Part shown: positions 1 through 5,772 of the stretch, piece by piece | How positions within the stretch are numbered: the stretch's first letter is position 1 | Layout of the letters: every line of letters begins with the position of its first letter | The notes under the pieces: generated by a model | The model's input: only the letters and a program-made list of their open reading frames with translations | Told to the model about the DNA's origin: nothing | The model's database searches: none | Assembly (NCBI GenBank): GCA_905477565.1 | Contig: CAJQGO010000111.1 | Location: 1 to 5,772, forward strand | Direction: 5' to 3' | DNA length: 5,772 nt | From: an uncultured Planctomycetota bacterium | GTDB lineage: Bacteria; Planctomycetota; Planctomycetia; Pirellulales; UBA1268 | Translations under genes and position numbers: made by a program

Positions 1-1
1 T

Positions 2-430
2 TCATTTGAGGCGGCCCGGTGTATTGTCTGTCATCGTTTTGATGGTAACGGCGGGGCCACTGGACCTGACCTGACACAGGCAGCTGGCCGTTTCAAGATG
101 AAAGATCTCATTGAAGCCATTGTTCTGCCGAGCAAGGCTGTGAGTGATCAGTATCAGGCCCATGTGATTCAGACAGTACAGGGCAAGGTTTATACTGGCC
201 GCATTATCAGTGAGAGTGAAAACGACGTGACTGTTGTCACGGATCCTGAAGATGCCACCAAGTTTGCTGTAATCAAGAGGGACGACATTGAAGAGATGTT
301 TGCAGCCAATCAGTCCCTTATGCCAGCCGGACTTCTTGATCAATTAAATGAAGAGGAGGTGCTCGATCTCCTGGCCTACACACTTTCACGTGGCAAGGGG
401 AATGGTCCACTTTTCAAGAAGAAAAAGTAG
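2..430 (+). CDS. PVC-type heme-binding c-type cytochrome, C-terminal part (5' end outside window)
   Basis: The open frame is already open at base 2 and ends with TAG at 428-430, so only the last 142 residues are visible. An internal ATG at 98 is not the true start, because the heme motif lies before it. Visible residues 7-11 are C-I-V-C-H (bases 20-34), the covalent heme c site, followed by a G-x-G-x-x-GPDL segment (17-24) typical of class I cytochromes. Residues around 105-111 read SLMPAGLL, whose Met (bases 320-322) is the probable second axial heme ligand, and a DLLAYTLS helix follows. This order matches the C-terminal heme-binding domain of large planctomycete/verrucomicrobial cytochromes (TIGR02603-like), in which the module ends a long protein, often with a beta-propeller or PVC membrane-bound dehydrogenase domain. 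What lies upstream cannot be seen. It is presumably periplasmic and in electron transfer. The tail is Lys-rich (KKKK). The next gene is convergent, so this is the last gene of its transcript. Confidence 0.9.
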   Translation, partial: SFEAARCIVCHRFDGNGGATGPDLTQAAGRFKMKDLIEAIVLPSKAVSDQYQAHVIQTVQGKVYTGRIISESENDVTVVTDPEDATKFAVIKRDDIEEMFAANQSLMPAGLLDQLNEEEVLDLLAYTLSRGKGNGPLFKKKK

Positions 431-483
431 AGCGTCTGATCGCACAAAGAAACAAGTGTGAGCGAAAGCACTTCCCAATCTTT

Positions 484-2343
484 CTATCGTGGCAACACAA
501 CTGATTCTGCGTAAACCATTTTGCCCGTCCGTCCTTCGTGGTACTGAAAAATCACTTGAGGGTGTGGATAGGCTACCAGTCTTTTGCCACCTAATTGCTG
601 CGGCATATTAAATACGTTGTTGACTTGTACAACGAGGTAGTGCGGATAGAGTCGCTGCAATCGTGGAAGATCTTCAAGCACATAGGTACTCCAGCGAATG
701 TCACATGGTTGGCCACCAGAGTTATAGATACCAGTCGCTGGTCGATTGTCTTCATCGAGACTCGGCACATGGTTGACTGAATTATGTGGCCCGGAACAGA
801 ACTCCCAGACACGATCCGTAATCTGTATTGCAAAACTGTTATGAAGATCACCTGTCATGACGAAAACAGGCCGTTTCAGCGTATCCCAGAATGCAATCAG
901 CTTTTTGCGTTCGTCGAGGAAAGCTGTCCAAGCTTCCTCTTTGTTTGATGCTGCCTCAAAACCACCAGCCCCTCTGTGGGGAATCATAAAGGGGACTGAC
1001 GACACCACGAAAAAAAAGTCTGCGTCACTCTTGTCCATACTCTCCATGAGCCACTTTCGCTGGTCCATTCCGAGCATGGTGAGGTTCGGCTGGTGCGGAC
1101 GGCTTGTATCGTGCATTTGCCTGGCACCACGGGTATCAAGCAGAAAAAACTCGCAATTTGCAACACGGAAACTTCCGTAGCTGCGACGTCCGATTGAGTA
1201 ATGAACTTTTCCATCAACAACTGGTGCCGGAAAAATTCGGACTCGATGTTTGTCGAGCACTTCACGAATTTCATACACGCGTGAATTTGGATCACCGAAC
1301 GCATCGTCATCATATCGAAGATCATTGACACCAGCCTCTGGTGTTCCCCAGTGCACATGGAGATTCAACATTTCATCGAGAGGAAGTGATGTAAAATCTG
1401 CTTCTGGATCAACAAGTACATCGCTGTCAGCTGTCAGCGTCGCCTGACCATGGTGGACAGTGTGCGGATAAGCCGCTGGATTCGCCCAGCCGAGATAATC
1501 AAGCCATGCCCGGGTGCCGATATCACGAAACACCGCTCGACGGTCCCGGCGGCCAGTGCTGCCTGCCCCCCAGATATCATTTACCAATTCATGATCATCA
1601 AACGTAAAAAATCCAGGGACCTTTCTATGCCATGCCGACAGATTCGTCCCTCGATCAAGATAGAGTTTGTAGTTTTCCCACACCCCAACAATCGTTGGCA
1701 TGTCACGAACAACCTCCGGCAGCTGCTCAACATCGACTCCCTGTTTTTCAGCCCATGCGTCAACTGGTGTTGTACGGAGTTCTTCGTACAACCAGTCTCC
1801 ATTCATGATCTGAAAATCAACCTCATCGACGTGTTTTTCAAGGAATGTTGCATACGTCGGCAGGCTTGGACCAATCCCGTGTAATGGGTTTTGGTTTGCA
1901 CAGGATCCAAATGTGAAAGAGAAATTAAAGAGTCCACGCGGATTATGTTTTTGGTCACGCAGAACATTGCTGGCAGGAAGGGTGTGAAATGTTGCAGGAA
2001 CGCCAGCTGGATTCCCATCAATGAAGACACTGGCCACATATTCTGTATCTGGATCAAGACCATGAAGCGTGGTCCATCCTGTGAAGTCATGGGCAGCTGT
2101 TGTTTCAACACTTTCTGAAATACCATTGAGCGATGCAGAATCTTTCCCAAAATGAAACTCAATTGTTCCTGGTCCATCCGTGCGAGCCCATATTCGTACA
2201 CTCGAACTCGTCACCTCACCAAGCAGCGGGCCGTGTGTTACAACGCTCGCCGTTTCTGCAGATTCTACTGCCGTGAAAAGCGCACTACTCACGAGCACGA
2301 GAAGGCACGGAAATACAACTCGTGACAAACGTTTGTTTTTCAT
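484..2343 (-). CDS. phoD: Secreted alkaline phosphatase D (PhoD family phosphodiesterase/phosphomonoesterase)
   Basis: This complete 619-residue protein would hydrolyse phosphate esters outside the cytoplasm. A signal peptide covers residues 1 to about 25-30 (KNKR, a Leu/Val-rich core, then a VESAE-like cut region). Residues ~33-122 look like the Fn3-like PhoD N-terminal domain (HGPLLGEVTSSSVRIWAR). The metallophosphatase core follows with the family motifs in order: FGSCAN (145-150, C148), NGDWLYEE (181-188, D183 and Y186), FDDHE (248-252), LDTRG (402-406), LGMDQRKWL (424-432) and TGDLHNS (497-503). In Bacillus subtilis PhoD a Cys and a Tyr bind Fe3+ beside two Ca2+. C148 and Y186 are the likely equivalents, so the same Fe/Ca site is inferred. 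The start is secure: the frame is closed by a TAG at 2356-2358 only a few codons upstream. No strong Shine-Dalgarno is seen. The signal has no RR pair, unlike the Tat signal of B. subtilis PhoD. It is divergent from the PatB-like gene and convergent with the cytochrome gene. A phosphate-starvation role is inference; I did not identify a Pho box. Confidence 0.93.
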   Translation of the reverse strand: MKNKRLSRVVFPCLLVLVSSALFTAVESAETASVVTHGPLLGEVTSSSVRIWARTDGPGTIEFHFGKDSASLNGISESVETTAAHDFTGWTTLHGLDPDTEYVASVFIDGNPAGVPATFHTLPASNVLRDQKHNPRGLFNFSFTFGSCANQNPLHGIGPSLPTYATFLEKHVDEVDFQIMNGDWLYEELRTTPVDAWAEKQGVDVEQLPEVVRDMPTIVGVWENYKLYLDRGTNLSAWHRKVPGFFTFDDHELVNDIWGAGSTGRRDRRAVFRDIGTRAWLDYLGWANPAAYPHTVHHGQATLTADSDVLVDPEADFTSLPLDEMLNLHVHWGTPEAGVNDLRYDDDAFGDPNSRVYEIREVLDKHRVRIFPAPVVDGKVHYSIGRRSYGSFRVANCEFFLLDTRGARQMHDTSRPHQPNLTMLGMDQRKWLMESMDKSDADFFFVVSSVPFMIPHRGAGGFEAASNKEEAWTAFLDERKKLIAFWDTLKRPVFVMTGDLHNSFAIQITDRVWEFCSGPHNSVNHVPSLDEDNRPATGIYNSGGQPCDIRWSTYVLEDLPRLQRLYPHYLVVQVNNVFNMPQQLGGKRLVAYPHPQVIFQYHEGRTGKMVYAESVVLPR

Positions 2344-2548
2344 GAAATAAAATCTCTAGTACAAGAAGAATGGGAAGGGTTACTTCCATGGGAACTATTT
2401 GAGTAACACATTCTTCTGCAGTCTACCCATTCAGAAGAATCAGCAAGTGAGAATATGCTTGCGGAAAAACGTCCCAAAAGAGGCACTCCGCATCCTCAGC
2501 AGTCTCTTCTACAAGACGGCCTAGTAATGTCTCTCACGGTTCGTCACG
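2344..2548. promoter_or_regulatory. Divergent intergenic region between phoD and the PatB-like gene
   Basis: These 205 bases separate two start codons that point away from each other, so the promoters of both genes should lie here. I could not pick out a convincing -35/-10 pair for either gene. The notable content is a perfect 9-bp inverted repeat (2410-2440), a further copy of its half-site core AGAAGAAT at 2364-2371, and a short hairpin-capable segment at about 2370-2389 (ATGGGAAG against CTTCCAT with one bulged G) that would fall in the phoD leader. No supported short gene was seen in this stretch. Confidence 0.5.
2410..2440. repeat. Perfect 9-bp inverted repeat, possible operator
   Basis: ATTCTTCTG at 2410-2418 is the exact reverse complement of CAGAAGAAT at 2432-2440, separated by 13 bases. 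The arms are about 22 bp apart centre to centre, roughly two helical turns, which suits a dimeric regulator bound on one face of the DNA. The repeat lies 66 bases before the phoD start and 108 bases before the PatB-like start. A partial third copy (AGAAGAAT) at 2364-2371 adds to the impression of repeated protein-binding sites. There is no T-tract, and the position between divergent genes argues against a terminator. The symmetry is seen directly; the operator role is inferred. Confidence 0.5.
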
Positions 2549-3784
2549 ATGATGCGTATGCAGAAGCCAGTCCTTACGATAAACGATCTCGCAGCTGATT
2601 TTCTTCAGTGTCCCAATCGTCATGACACCGGTTCAGAAAAATGGGATCGCTATCGTGGCAGGACAACATCCACGGGAAAAGAAATTCTCCCGTTTTGGGT
2701 TGCTGATATGGACTTCAAGTCTCCCGATGTTGTGCTTGAAGCAATACGCCAACGAACGGATCATGCAGTCTTTGGCTACACGCATGAGACACCTGGCTTT
2801 GCAACGACGCTGACCACTCATCTTCGCGAGCAGCATAACTGGCAGATTGATCCATCATGGGTCATTGGCGTGCCTGGCATAGTGACAGGACTTTCAATTA
2901 CCGCTCGACTCTTATCCCAACCAGGTGATGGCATTCTGACCCTGACACCGGTTTACCAGCCATTTCTCTTTCTTCCAAAGCTTGCAGAGCGACGCAGCGT
3001 CCGTGTCCCCTTGCATGCCGACACCAATACACAACGGTGGACCATCGATTGGGAATCACTTGAAGCGGCCATGACGCCCGATGTGAAAATCTTTTGGTTG
3101 TGTCATCCGCACAACCCCACTGGCAAAGTCATTACACGAGAGGAACTACTCCGGATTGCAGACCTGTGTGAAAGACGAGGAGTGACCGTTGTCAGTGATG
3201 AAATCTGGGATGATCTCATCCTCGATGATTCATGCCACATTCCATTTGCCAGTCTTGACCATCCGGCAGCACGTCGATCAATAACATTTGTTGCCGCCTC
3301 AAAAACATGGAATATTGCTGGTCTCGGCTGCGCTGCAGCCATTGTTCCAAACGAAGATTTTCGAAAACAATGGCGGCAGGCTGGAGAAGGCCTTGTCCCC
3401 ATGGTCAACCCGCTTGGCTATACCGCCTCTGAAGCAGCATGGAAGGATGGCGAGCCCTGGCGACAAAAGCTTCTAGACGTCTTGAAATACAACAAGCAAC
3501 TTGCCGTTGATGCAATTGAAAACATCCCGGGCATTTCGTGCATACCACCTCAGGCAACCTATCTCCTTTGGATCGATTGCAATGAGTGGGTTGCTCGTCA
3601 GCGTCCTGGCCAAAACCAACCACAACAAGCGTGCGAAAACGCTGGGATAGGACCATCGAATGGACCTGAGTTTGGAGGTCCAGGATTTCTACGACTCAAC
3701 TTTGGCTGTCCACCTGCCTTACTAGAGGAAGGTCTCAACCGATTACGAGACGCGTTTCGTGCACACGAAACATCTGGGCAGTAG
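2549..3784 (+). CDS. patB: MalY/PatB family PLP-dependent C-S lyase (cystathionine beta-lyase-like aminotransferase)
   Basis: This complete 411-residue cytosolic enzyme has no signal peptide. It belongs to PLP fold type I, MalY/PatB branch, which cleaves C-S bonds of cystathionine or cysteine conjugates to give pyruvate, ammonia and a thiol. Family landmarks in order: RHDTGSEKWDRY near 24-35, LPFWVADMDF (47-56), FGYT (75-78), LTPVYQPF (132-139), CHPHNPTGK (185-193, with N189 expected to contact PLP), VSDEIWDDL (215-223, D217 for the pyridine nitrogen), AASKTWNIAGLG (249-260, K252 as the Schiff-base lysine) and FLRLNFGCP (380-388, R382 for the substrate carboxylate). The length is slightly above the usual ~390 because of about 15-20 extra N-terminal residues. 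The frame has a TAA at 2525-2527, and three ATGs (2549, 2552, 2558) follow; none has a visible Shine-Dalgarno, so the exact start is uncertain by a few codons. Substrate cannot be told from sequence. A plain aminotransferase activity, or a MalY-like regulatory side role, is possible. Confidence 0.9.
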   Translation: MMRMQKPVLTINDLAADFLQCPNRHDTGSEKWDRYRGRTTSTGKEILPFWVADMDFKSPDVVLEAIRQRTDHAVFGYTHETPGFATTLTTHLREQHNWQIDPSWVIGVPGIVTGLSITARLLSQPGDGILTLTPVYQPFLFLPKLAERRSVRVPLHADTNTQRWTIDWESLEAAMTPDVKIFWLCHPHNPTGKVITREELLRIADLCERRGVTVVSDEIWDDLILDDSCHIPFASLDHPAARRSITFVAASKTWNIAGLGCAAAIVPNEDFRKQWRQAGEGLVPMVNPLGYTASEAAWKDGEPWRQKLLDVLKYNKQLAVDAIENIPGISCIPPQATYLLWIDCNEWVARQRPGQNQPQQACENAGIGPSNGPEFGGPGFLRLNFGCPPALLEEGLNRLRDAFRAHETSGQ

Positions 3785-3920
3785 CACCGTCGATTATAGG
3801 TCGGAATAGTATGCATCAAGTAAAAACACTGGCATGTTGAGCTTGAACAGAAAAAAGATTCTTTCTGATACATTTTGGCGGCGTGATTTCTTTGATACGA
3901 TATCTTTGGGGAAATTAGCA

Positions 3921-3950
3921 TCTGCCAATGTTCCCTCTGCCAATGTTCCC
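3921..3950 (+). repeat. Perfect 15-bp direct tandem duplication upstream of the EF-hand gene
   Basis: The unit TCTGCCAATGTTCCC occurs twice with no gap (3921-3935 and 3936-3950) and ends 26 bases before the EF-hand start codon. The two copies are identical, so the duplication is either recent or maintained. Its position puts it in the promoter or 5' leader of the EF-hand gene. Replication slippage is the simplest origin; a doubled regulator site is an alternative. Confidence 0.85.
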
Positions 3951-3965
3951 TATTTTCCTACAACG

Positions 3966-3973
3966 AAAGGTGA
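3966..3973 (+). promoter_or_regulatory. Ribosome binding site of the EF-hand gene
   Basis: AAAGGTGA lies three bases before the ATG at 3977, with the AGG core 6-8 bases upstream. It supports this ATG as the start, in agreement with the clean signal peptide that follows. Confidence 0.6.
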
Positions 3974-3976
3974 CCC

Positions 3977-4288
3977 ATGCGAATCGTAACTACATGTTTA
4001 CTTGTTGCTTTTACCTGCCTTGCATTGTCTGTCTCAGTGAGCAGCGTTGCGAAGGCTGAAGAAAAGGCAAAGAAAAAGCCTGACCCAGCCAAAATGTTTG
4101 AAAAGAAAGATGCCGATGGGGATGGTGCTCTCACGCTTGATGAATTCAAGAAGGGCATGAAAGAAAAACAACTTGAAGGCGCAGAAAAACGTTTTAAGAG
4201 ACTTGATAAAGATGGAGACGGAAAAGTCACTCTTGAAGAAATGAAAGCTGGCCTTGCTGCAATGGGTCAGAAAAAGAAGAAAGAGTAA
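3977..4288 (+). CDS. Small secreted EF-hand calcium-binding protein
   Basis: This complete 103-residue protein has a signal peptide (MRIVTTCLLV start, hydrophobic to about residue 24, probable cut after A-K-A at 25-27). The mature part is about 76 residues. Two canonical EF-hand loops are present: DADGDGALTLDE at 45-56 and DKDGDGKVTLEE at 77-88. In both, positions 1, 3 and 5 are Asp, position 6 is Gly and position 12 is Glu, so both should bind Ca2+. The helices around them (EFKKGMKEKQ and EMKAGLAAM) make a single paired EF-hand lobe. The mature N-terminus (EEKAKKKPDPAK) and the extreme C-terminus (KKKKE) are Lys-rich. A good Shine-Dalgarno fixes the start. Such small exported EF-hand proteins are common in planctomycetes, but their partners are mostly unknown. 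It could be a Ca2+ buffer or a subunit of a surface complex. The DUF1549 gene follows in the same direction, but a strong hairpin lies between them, so co-transcription is doubtful. Confidence 0.88.
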   Translation: MRIVTTCLLVAFTCLALSVSVSSVAKAEEKAKKKPDPAKMFEKKDADGDGALTLDEFKKGMKEKQLEGAEKRFKRLDKDGDGKVTLEEMKAGLAAMGQKKKKE

Positions 4289-4388
4289 GGATTTGTAAAT
4301 TTGTGAGATTTTTTAGGGAATTTGACGCACAGTTCTACCTAGAAACCATGTTGCTCTCTTGCCTATTATCTCCTTGAATAGAAGAATA

Positions 4389-4427
4389 CTGGTGAGCCAC
4401 AAACTGTTGTGGCTCACCAGGTTATTT
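4389..4427 (+). terminator. Strong stem-loop, probable intrinsic terminator of the EF-hand gene or leader hairpin of the next gene
   Basis: A perfect 14-bp stem (4389-4402 paired with 4407-4420; arm CTGGTGAGCCACAA) closes a four-base loop ACTG and is followed by GTTATTT. It begins 100 bases after the EF-hand stop and ends 33 bases before the DUF1549 start. The 3' T-run is interrupted by A, so it is not a textbook terminator. A transcript starting upstream would have to pass it to express the DUF1549 gene, so it either isolates that gene or acts in its leader. The rest of the 4289-4453 gap shows an A/T-rich stretch (GATTTTTTAG near 4308-4317) and nothing else I can support. Confidence 0.65.
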
Positions 4428-4438
4428 AAAAGGCATCT

Positions 4439-4445
4439 GGAAGGA
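4439..4445 (+). promoter_or_regulatory. Ribosome binding site of the DUF1549 gene
   Basis: GGAAGGA lies eight bases before the ATG at 4454, a good Shine-Dalgarno with normal spacing. It decides this start, which also gives a proper signal peptide. The site starts 18 bases after the end of the 14-bp stem, so folding of that hairpin would leave it accessible. Confidence 0.65.
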
Positions 4446-4453
4446 CCGTTCGC

Positions 4454-5772
4454 ATGAAGACCTCTTTGTTACATTTGAAAAGTTCCTTACAGCCAACCAA
4501 AGGGCTGACGAAAGTAAGTCTTCTCGTTGCCTTCTCTACTCTTGCACTATTTTTTATTGCCGATGTGACGCACGCGCAAAACCGTGCTGCCATGCAAAAA
4601 CGATTACAGGCAGCAAAGCAGAAACAAAAGCAGTGGACACCTCCACCCATTCGACTACCAGAAGCTGTTATCGAAAAGCCAAAAAAGCCGGTCATTTCTG
4701 TCAAGGAGATTGACCGAGAGCCTGCTGCTCGGAAGAGTGTCGCTGATGCAGCCGATGCAATCGACACAATCCTGAAGAGTGAATGGTCTGCCGCTGGCAT
4801 TACACAGAGTGAAGCACTTACTGATGAACAGTTTGTACGGCGAACCTATCTAGAGCTTGGTGGCCGTATTCCTCGTCTTGATGAAGCAAAAGTATTTCTT
4901 GATAAATCTGGTAAACAGAAACGCATCGATCTCATTGATGATCTCTTGACCAGTCCAGACTACGTCAGCCATTTCTACAACTTCTGGGCAGATATCCTTC
5001 GTCTTAAAGAAAGGCCTGACGTCCAAAAACTTGTTTTTGAACCCTACATGGATTGGGTAAAACAATCGATTGCTGAAAATACTCCATACGATGAGTGGGT
5101 ATTCTCAATGCTTACAGCAGACGGAAAAATCTGGGACAACCCAGCAACCGGTTATCAACTGCGCGATCGAGGCATGGCACTGCCATACATCGACAATACA
5201 GTGCGTGTATTCCTTGGTACACAAATTGGATGTGCCCAATGCCATGATCATCCTTTTGACAAGTGGACCCAAAAACAGTTTTACGAACTTGCTGCATTGA
5301 CAAGCGGTACCCGTGATCGTGTTTTTGCTGGCAAGGCTGGTGGTGGCATGTCATCGATGATGGGCATGGGCATGCAGGCGCAGGCAGGAAACGCGCGGCA
5401 ACTCGCGAAGGAACTCAACGAAGCCCGCAAGAAAAGGGAGGTCTCAACTGCTACCGTTCAATTTCTCAGGCTGAATGCAACGTCTGTCAACTTCAAGCCC
5501 ACACCACTCAAACTGCCTCATGACTACCAGTACGATAATGGGGCACCAAACCAGAAAGTTGATTCCGCAGTATTGTGGGGAAAGATTCCCGAGCAATATA
5601 AAGACGCCGACGGCCGTACGCAATTTGCAGCCTGGCTGACAGCTCCTGACAACCGACAGTTTGCACGGGCAATAGCGAATCGCTTATGGAAAAAGATGTT
5701 TGGTGTTGGCGTTGTTGAGCCAGTTGATGATTTTCAAGATGGAAATATCCCGGCTTCTGAAAGTCTTTTGGA
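4454..5772 (+). CDS. Secreted DUF1549/DUF1553 (PSCyt2/PSD1) protein with CxxCH heme motif, N-terminal part (3' end outside window)
   Basis: The frame stays open to the window end, giving 439 residues; relatives usually have 700 or more, so much of DUF1553 is missing. A long signal peptide covers residues 1-41 (basic start, hydrophobic core about 21-36, cut near THA|QN). Residues 42-95 form a Lys/Gln/Pro-rich linker. The DUF1549 (PSCyt2) domain runs from about 98 to 285: ALTDEQFVRRTYLELGGRIP (121-140), FWADILRLKE (177-186), then TQIGCAQCHDHPFDKWTQ (256-273), with C260, C263 and H264 as a covalent heme c site. A Met/Gly-rich stretch (296-312, GGGMSSMMGMGM) and a charged helix-like stretch (313-329) follow. 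DUF1553 (PSD1) begins near 387 with FAAWLTAPDN, RAIANRLWKKMFG and VVEPVDDFQDG. The family is characteristic of planctomycetes; its reaction is not established, and a role in polysaccharide or sulfated-polymer use has been proposed from neighbouring genes. A DUF1501 protein is the usual downstream partner and could lie just outside the window. Confidence 0.93.
   Translation, partial: MKTSLLHLKSSLQPTKGLTKVSLLVAFSTLALFFIADVTHAQNRAAMQKRLQAAKQKQKQWTPPPIRLPEAVIEKPKKPVISVKEIDREPAARKSVADAADAIDTILKSEWSAAGITQSEALTDEQFVRRTYLELGGRIPRLDEAKVFLDKSGKQKRIDLIDDLLTSPDYVSHFYNFWADILRLKERPDVQKLVFEPYMDWVKQSIAENTPYDEWVFSMLTADGKIWDNPATGYQLRDRGMALPYIDNTVRVFLGTQIGCAQCHDHPFDKWTQKQFYELAALTSGTRDRVFAGKAGGGMSSMMGMGMQAQAGNARQLAKELNEARKKREVSTATVQFLRLNATSVNFKPTPLKLPHDYQYDNGAPNQKVDSAVLWGKIPEQYKDADGRTQFAAWLTAPDNRQFARAIANRLWKKMFGVGVVEPVDDFQDGNIPASESLL

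Noticed and set aside
2..343. Open frame of 113 codons on the - strand opposite the cytochrome end
   Set aside because: It lies antisense to a frame with clear cytochrome motifs and has no recognisable domain.
454..473. Possible terminator hairpin between the convergent cytochrome and phoD genes (AAGTG...CACTT)
   Set aside because: The stem is only five base pairs plus a G-T pair, and no T-tract follows on either strand. It is too weak to call, although a terminator would be expected in this gap.
984..1884. Several open frames on both strands inside the phoD region
   Set aside because: The PhoD frame carries all family motifs in the correct order across this span, so the others are shadows.
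2370..2389. Bulged hairpin ATGGGAAG/CTTCCAT in the phoD leader
   Set aside because: Seven base pairs with a bulge and a five-base loop is within what chance produces. It is mentioned in the intergenic entry but not called as an element.
3848..3867. A/T-rich inverted repeat CAGAAA...TTTCTG after the PatB-like gene
   Set aside because: A six-bp A/T-rich stem with no T-run after it would be unstable; it is probably chance in an A-rich stretch.
3843..3871. Possible promoter TTGAAC with a GATACA-like -10 before the EF-hand gene
   Set aside because: The -10 matches the consensus poorly, and planctomycete promoter rules are not well enough known to support it by eye.
4426..4800. Open frame of 124 codons on the - strand over the start of the DUF1549 gene
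   Set aside because: Its Cys/Phe/Ala-rich translation has no recognisable domain, and it runs opposite a frame with signal peptide, Shine-Dalgarno and DUF1549 motifs.
1..5772. Mobile element, CRISPR, tRNA or defence system
   Set aside because: No transposase or integrase motifs, no regularly spaced direct repeats, no tRNA-like folds and no defence-gene domains were seen. All five genes have ordinary housekeeping or planctomycete-typical family assignments.

Overview
The window looks like chromosomal DNA of a planctomycete. The main reason is the pair of lineage-typical genes at its two ends: the C-terminal part of a PVC-type heme-binding cytochrome (CxxCH followed by the SLMPAGLL block) and a secreted DUF1549/DUF1553 (PSCyt2/PSD1) protein with a CAQCHDHP heme motif. 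Both families are strongly expanded in Planctomycetes. The small secreted EF-hand protein and the secreted PhoD-type phosphatase fit this picture. Base composition is close to balanced by eye, and no gene stands out as foreign.

Layout: (1) positions 2-430, + strand, 3' end of a cytochrome gene whose start lies outside the window. (2) Positions 484-2343, - strand, a complete exported alkaline phosphatase D (PhoD) convergent with it across a 53-base gap. (3) Positions 2344-2548, a divergent intergenic region with a perfect 9-bp inverted repeat. (4) Positions 2549-3784, + strand, a cytosolic MalY/PatB-type PLP enzyme (C-S lyase/aminotransferase fold type I). (5) Positions 3785-3976, a gap ending in a perfect 15-bp tandem duplication just before (6) positions 3977-4288, a 103-residue secreted two-EF-hand protein. 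(7) Positions 4289-4453, a gap with a perfect 14-bp-stem hairpin. (8) Positions 4454-5772, + strand, the first 439 residues of a DUF1549/DUF1553 protein that runs off the end of the window.

The genes do not form one evident operon. PhoD and the PatB-like gene are divergent, and each of the two following genes has its own upstream gap and its own clear Shine-Dalgarno sequence. Four of the five gene products are exported or probably so: the cytochrome by family, and PhoD, the EF-hand protein and the DUF1549 protein by visible signal peptides. PatB is the cytosolic exception. PhoD would release phosphate from organic esters outside the cytoplasm, PatB would act in sulfur amino-acid metabolism, and the cytochrome and DUF1549 proteins are presumed periplasmic heme proteins of unknown or poorly known reaction.

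I did not find a convincing undescribed multi-gene system. The most useful leads are the non-coding elements (the divergent inverted repeat, the 15-bp tandem duplication and the strong hairpin before the DUF1549 gene) and two protein details: a PhoD with no twin-arginine signal, and a Met/Gly-rich insertion in the DUF1549 protein. There is no gene-free stretch longer than about 205 bases, and I saw no tRNA, rRNA, CRISPR array or insertion sequence.
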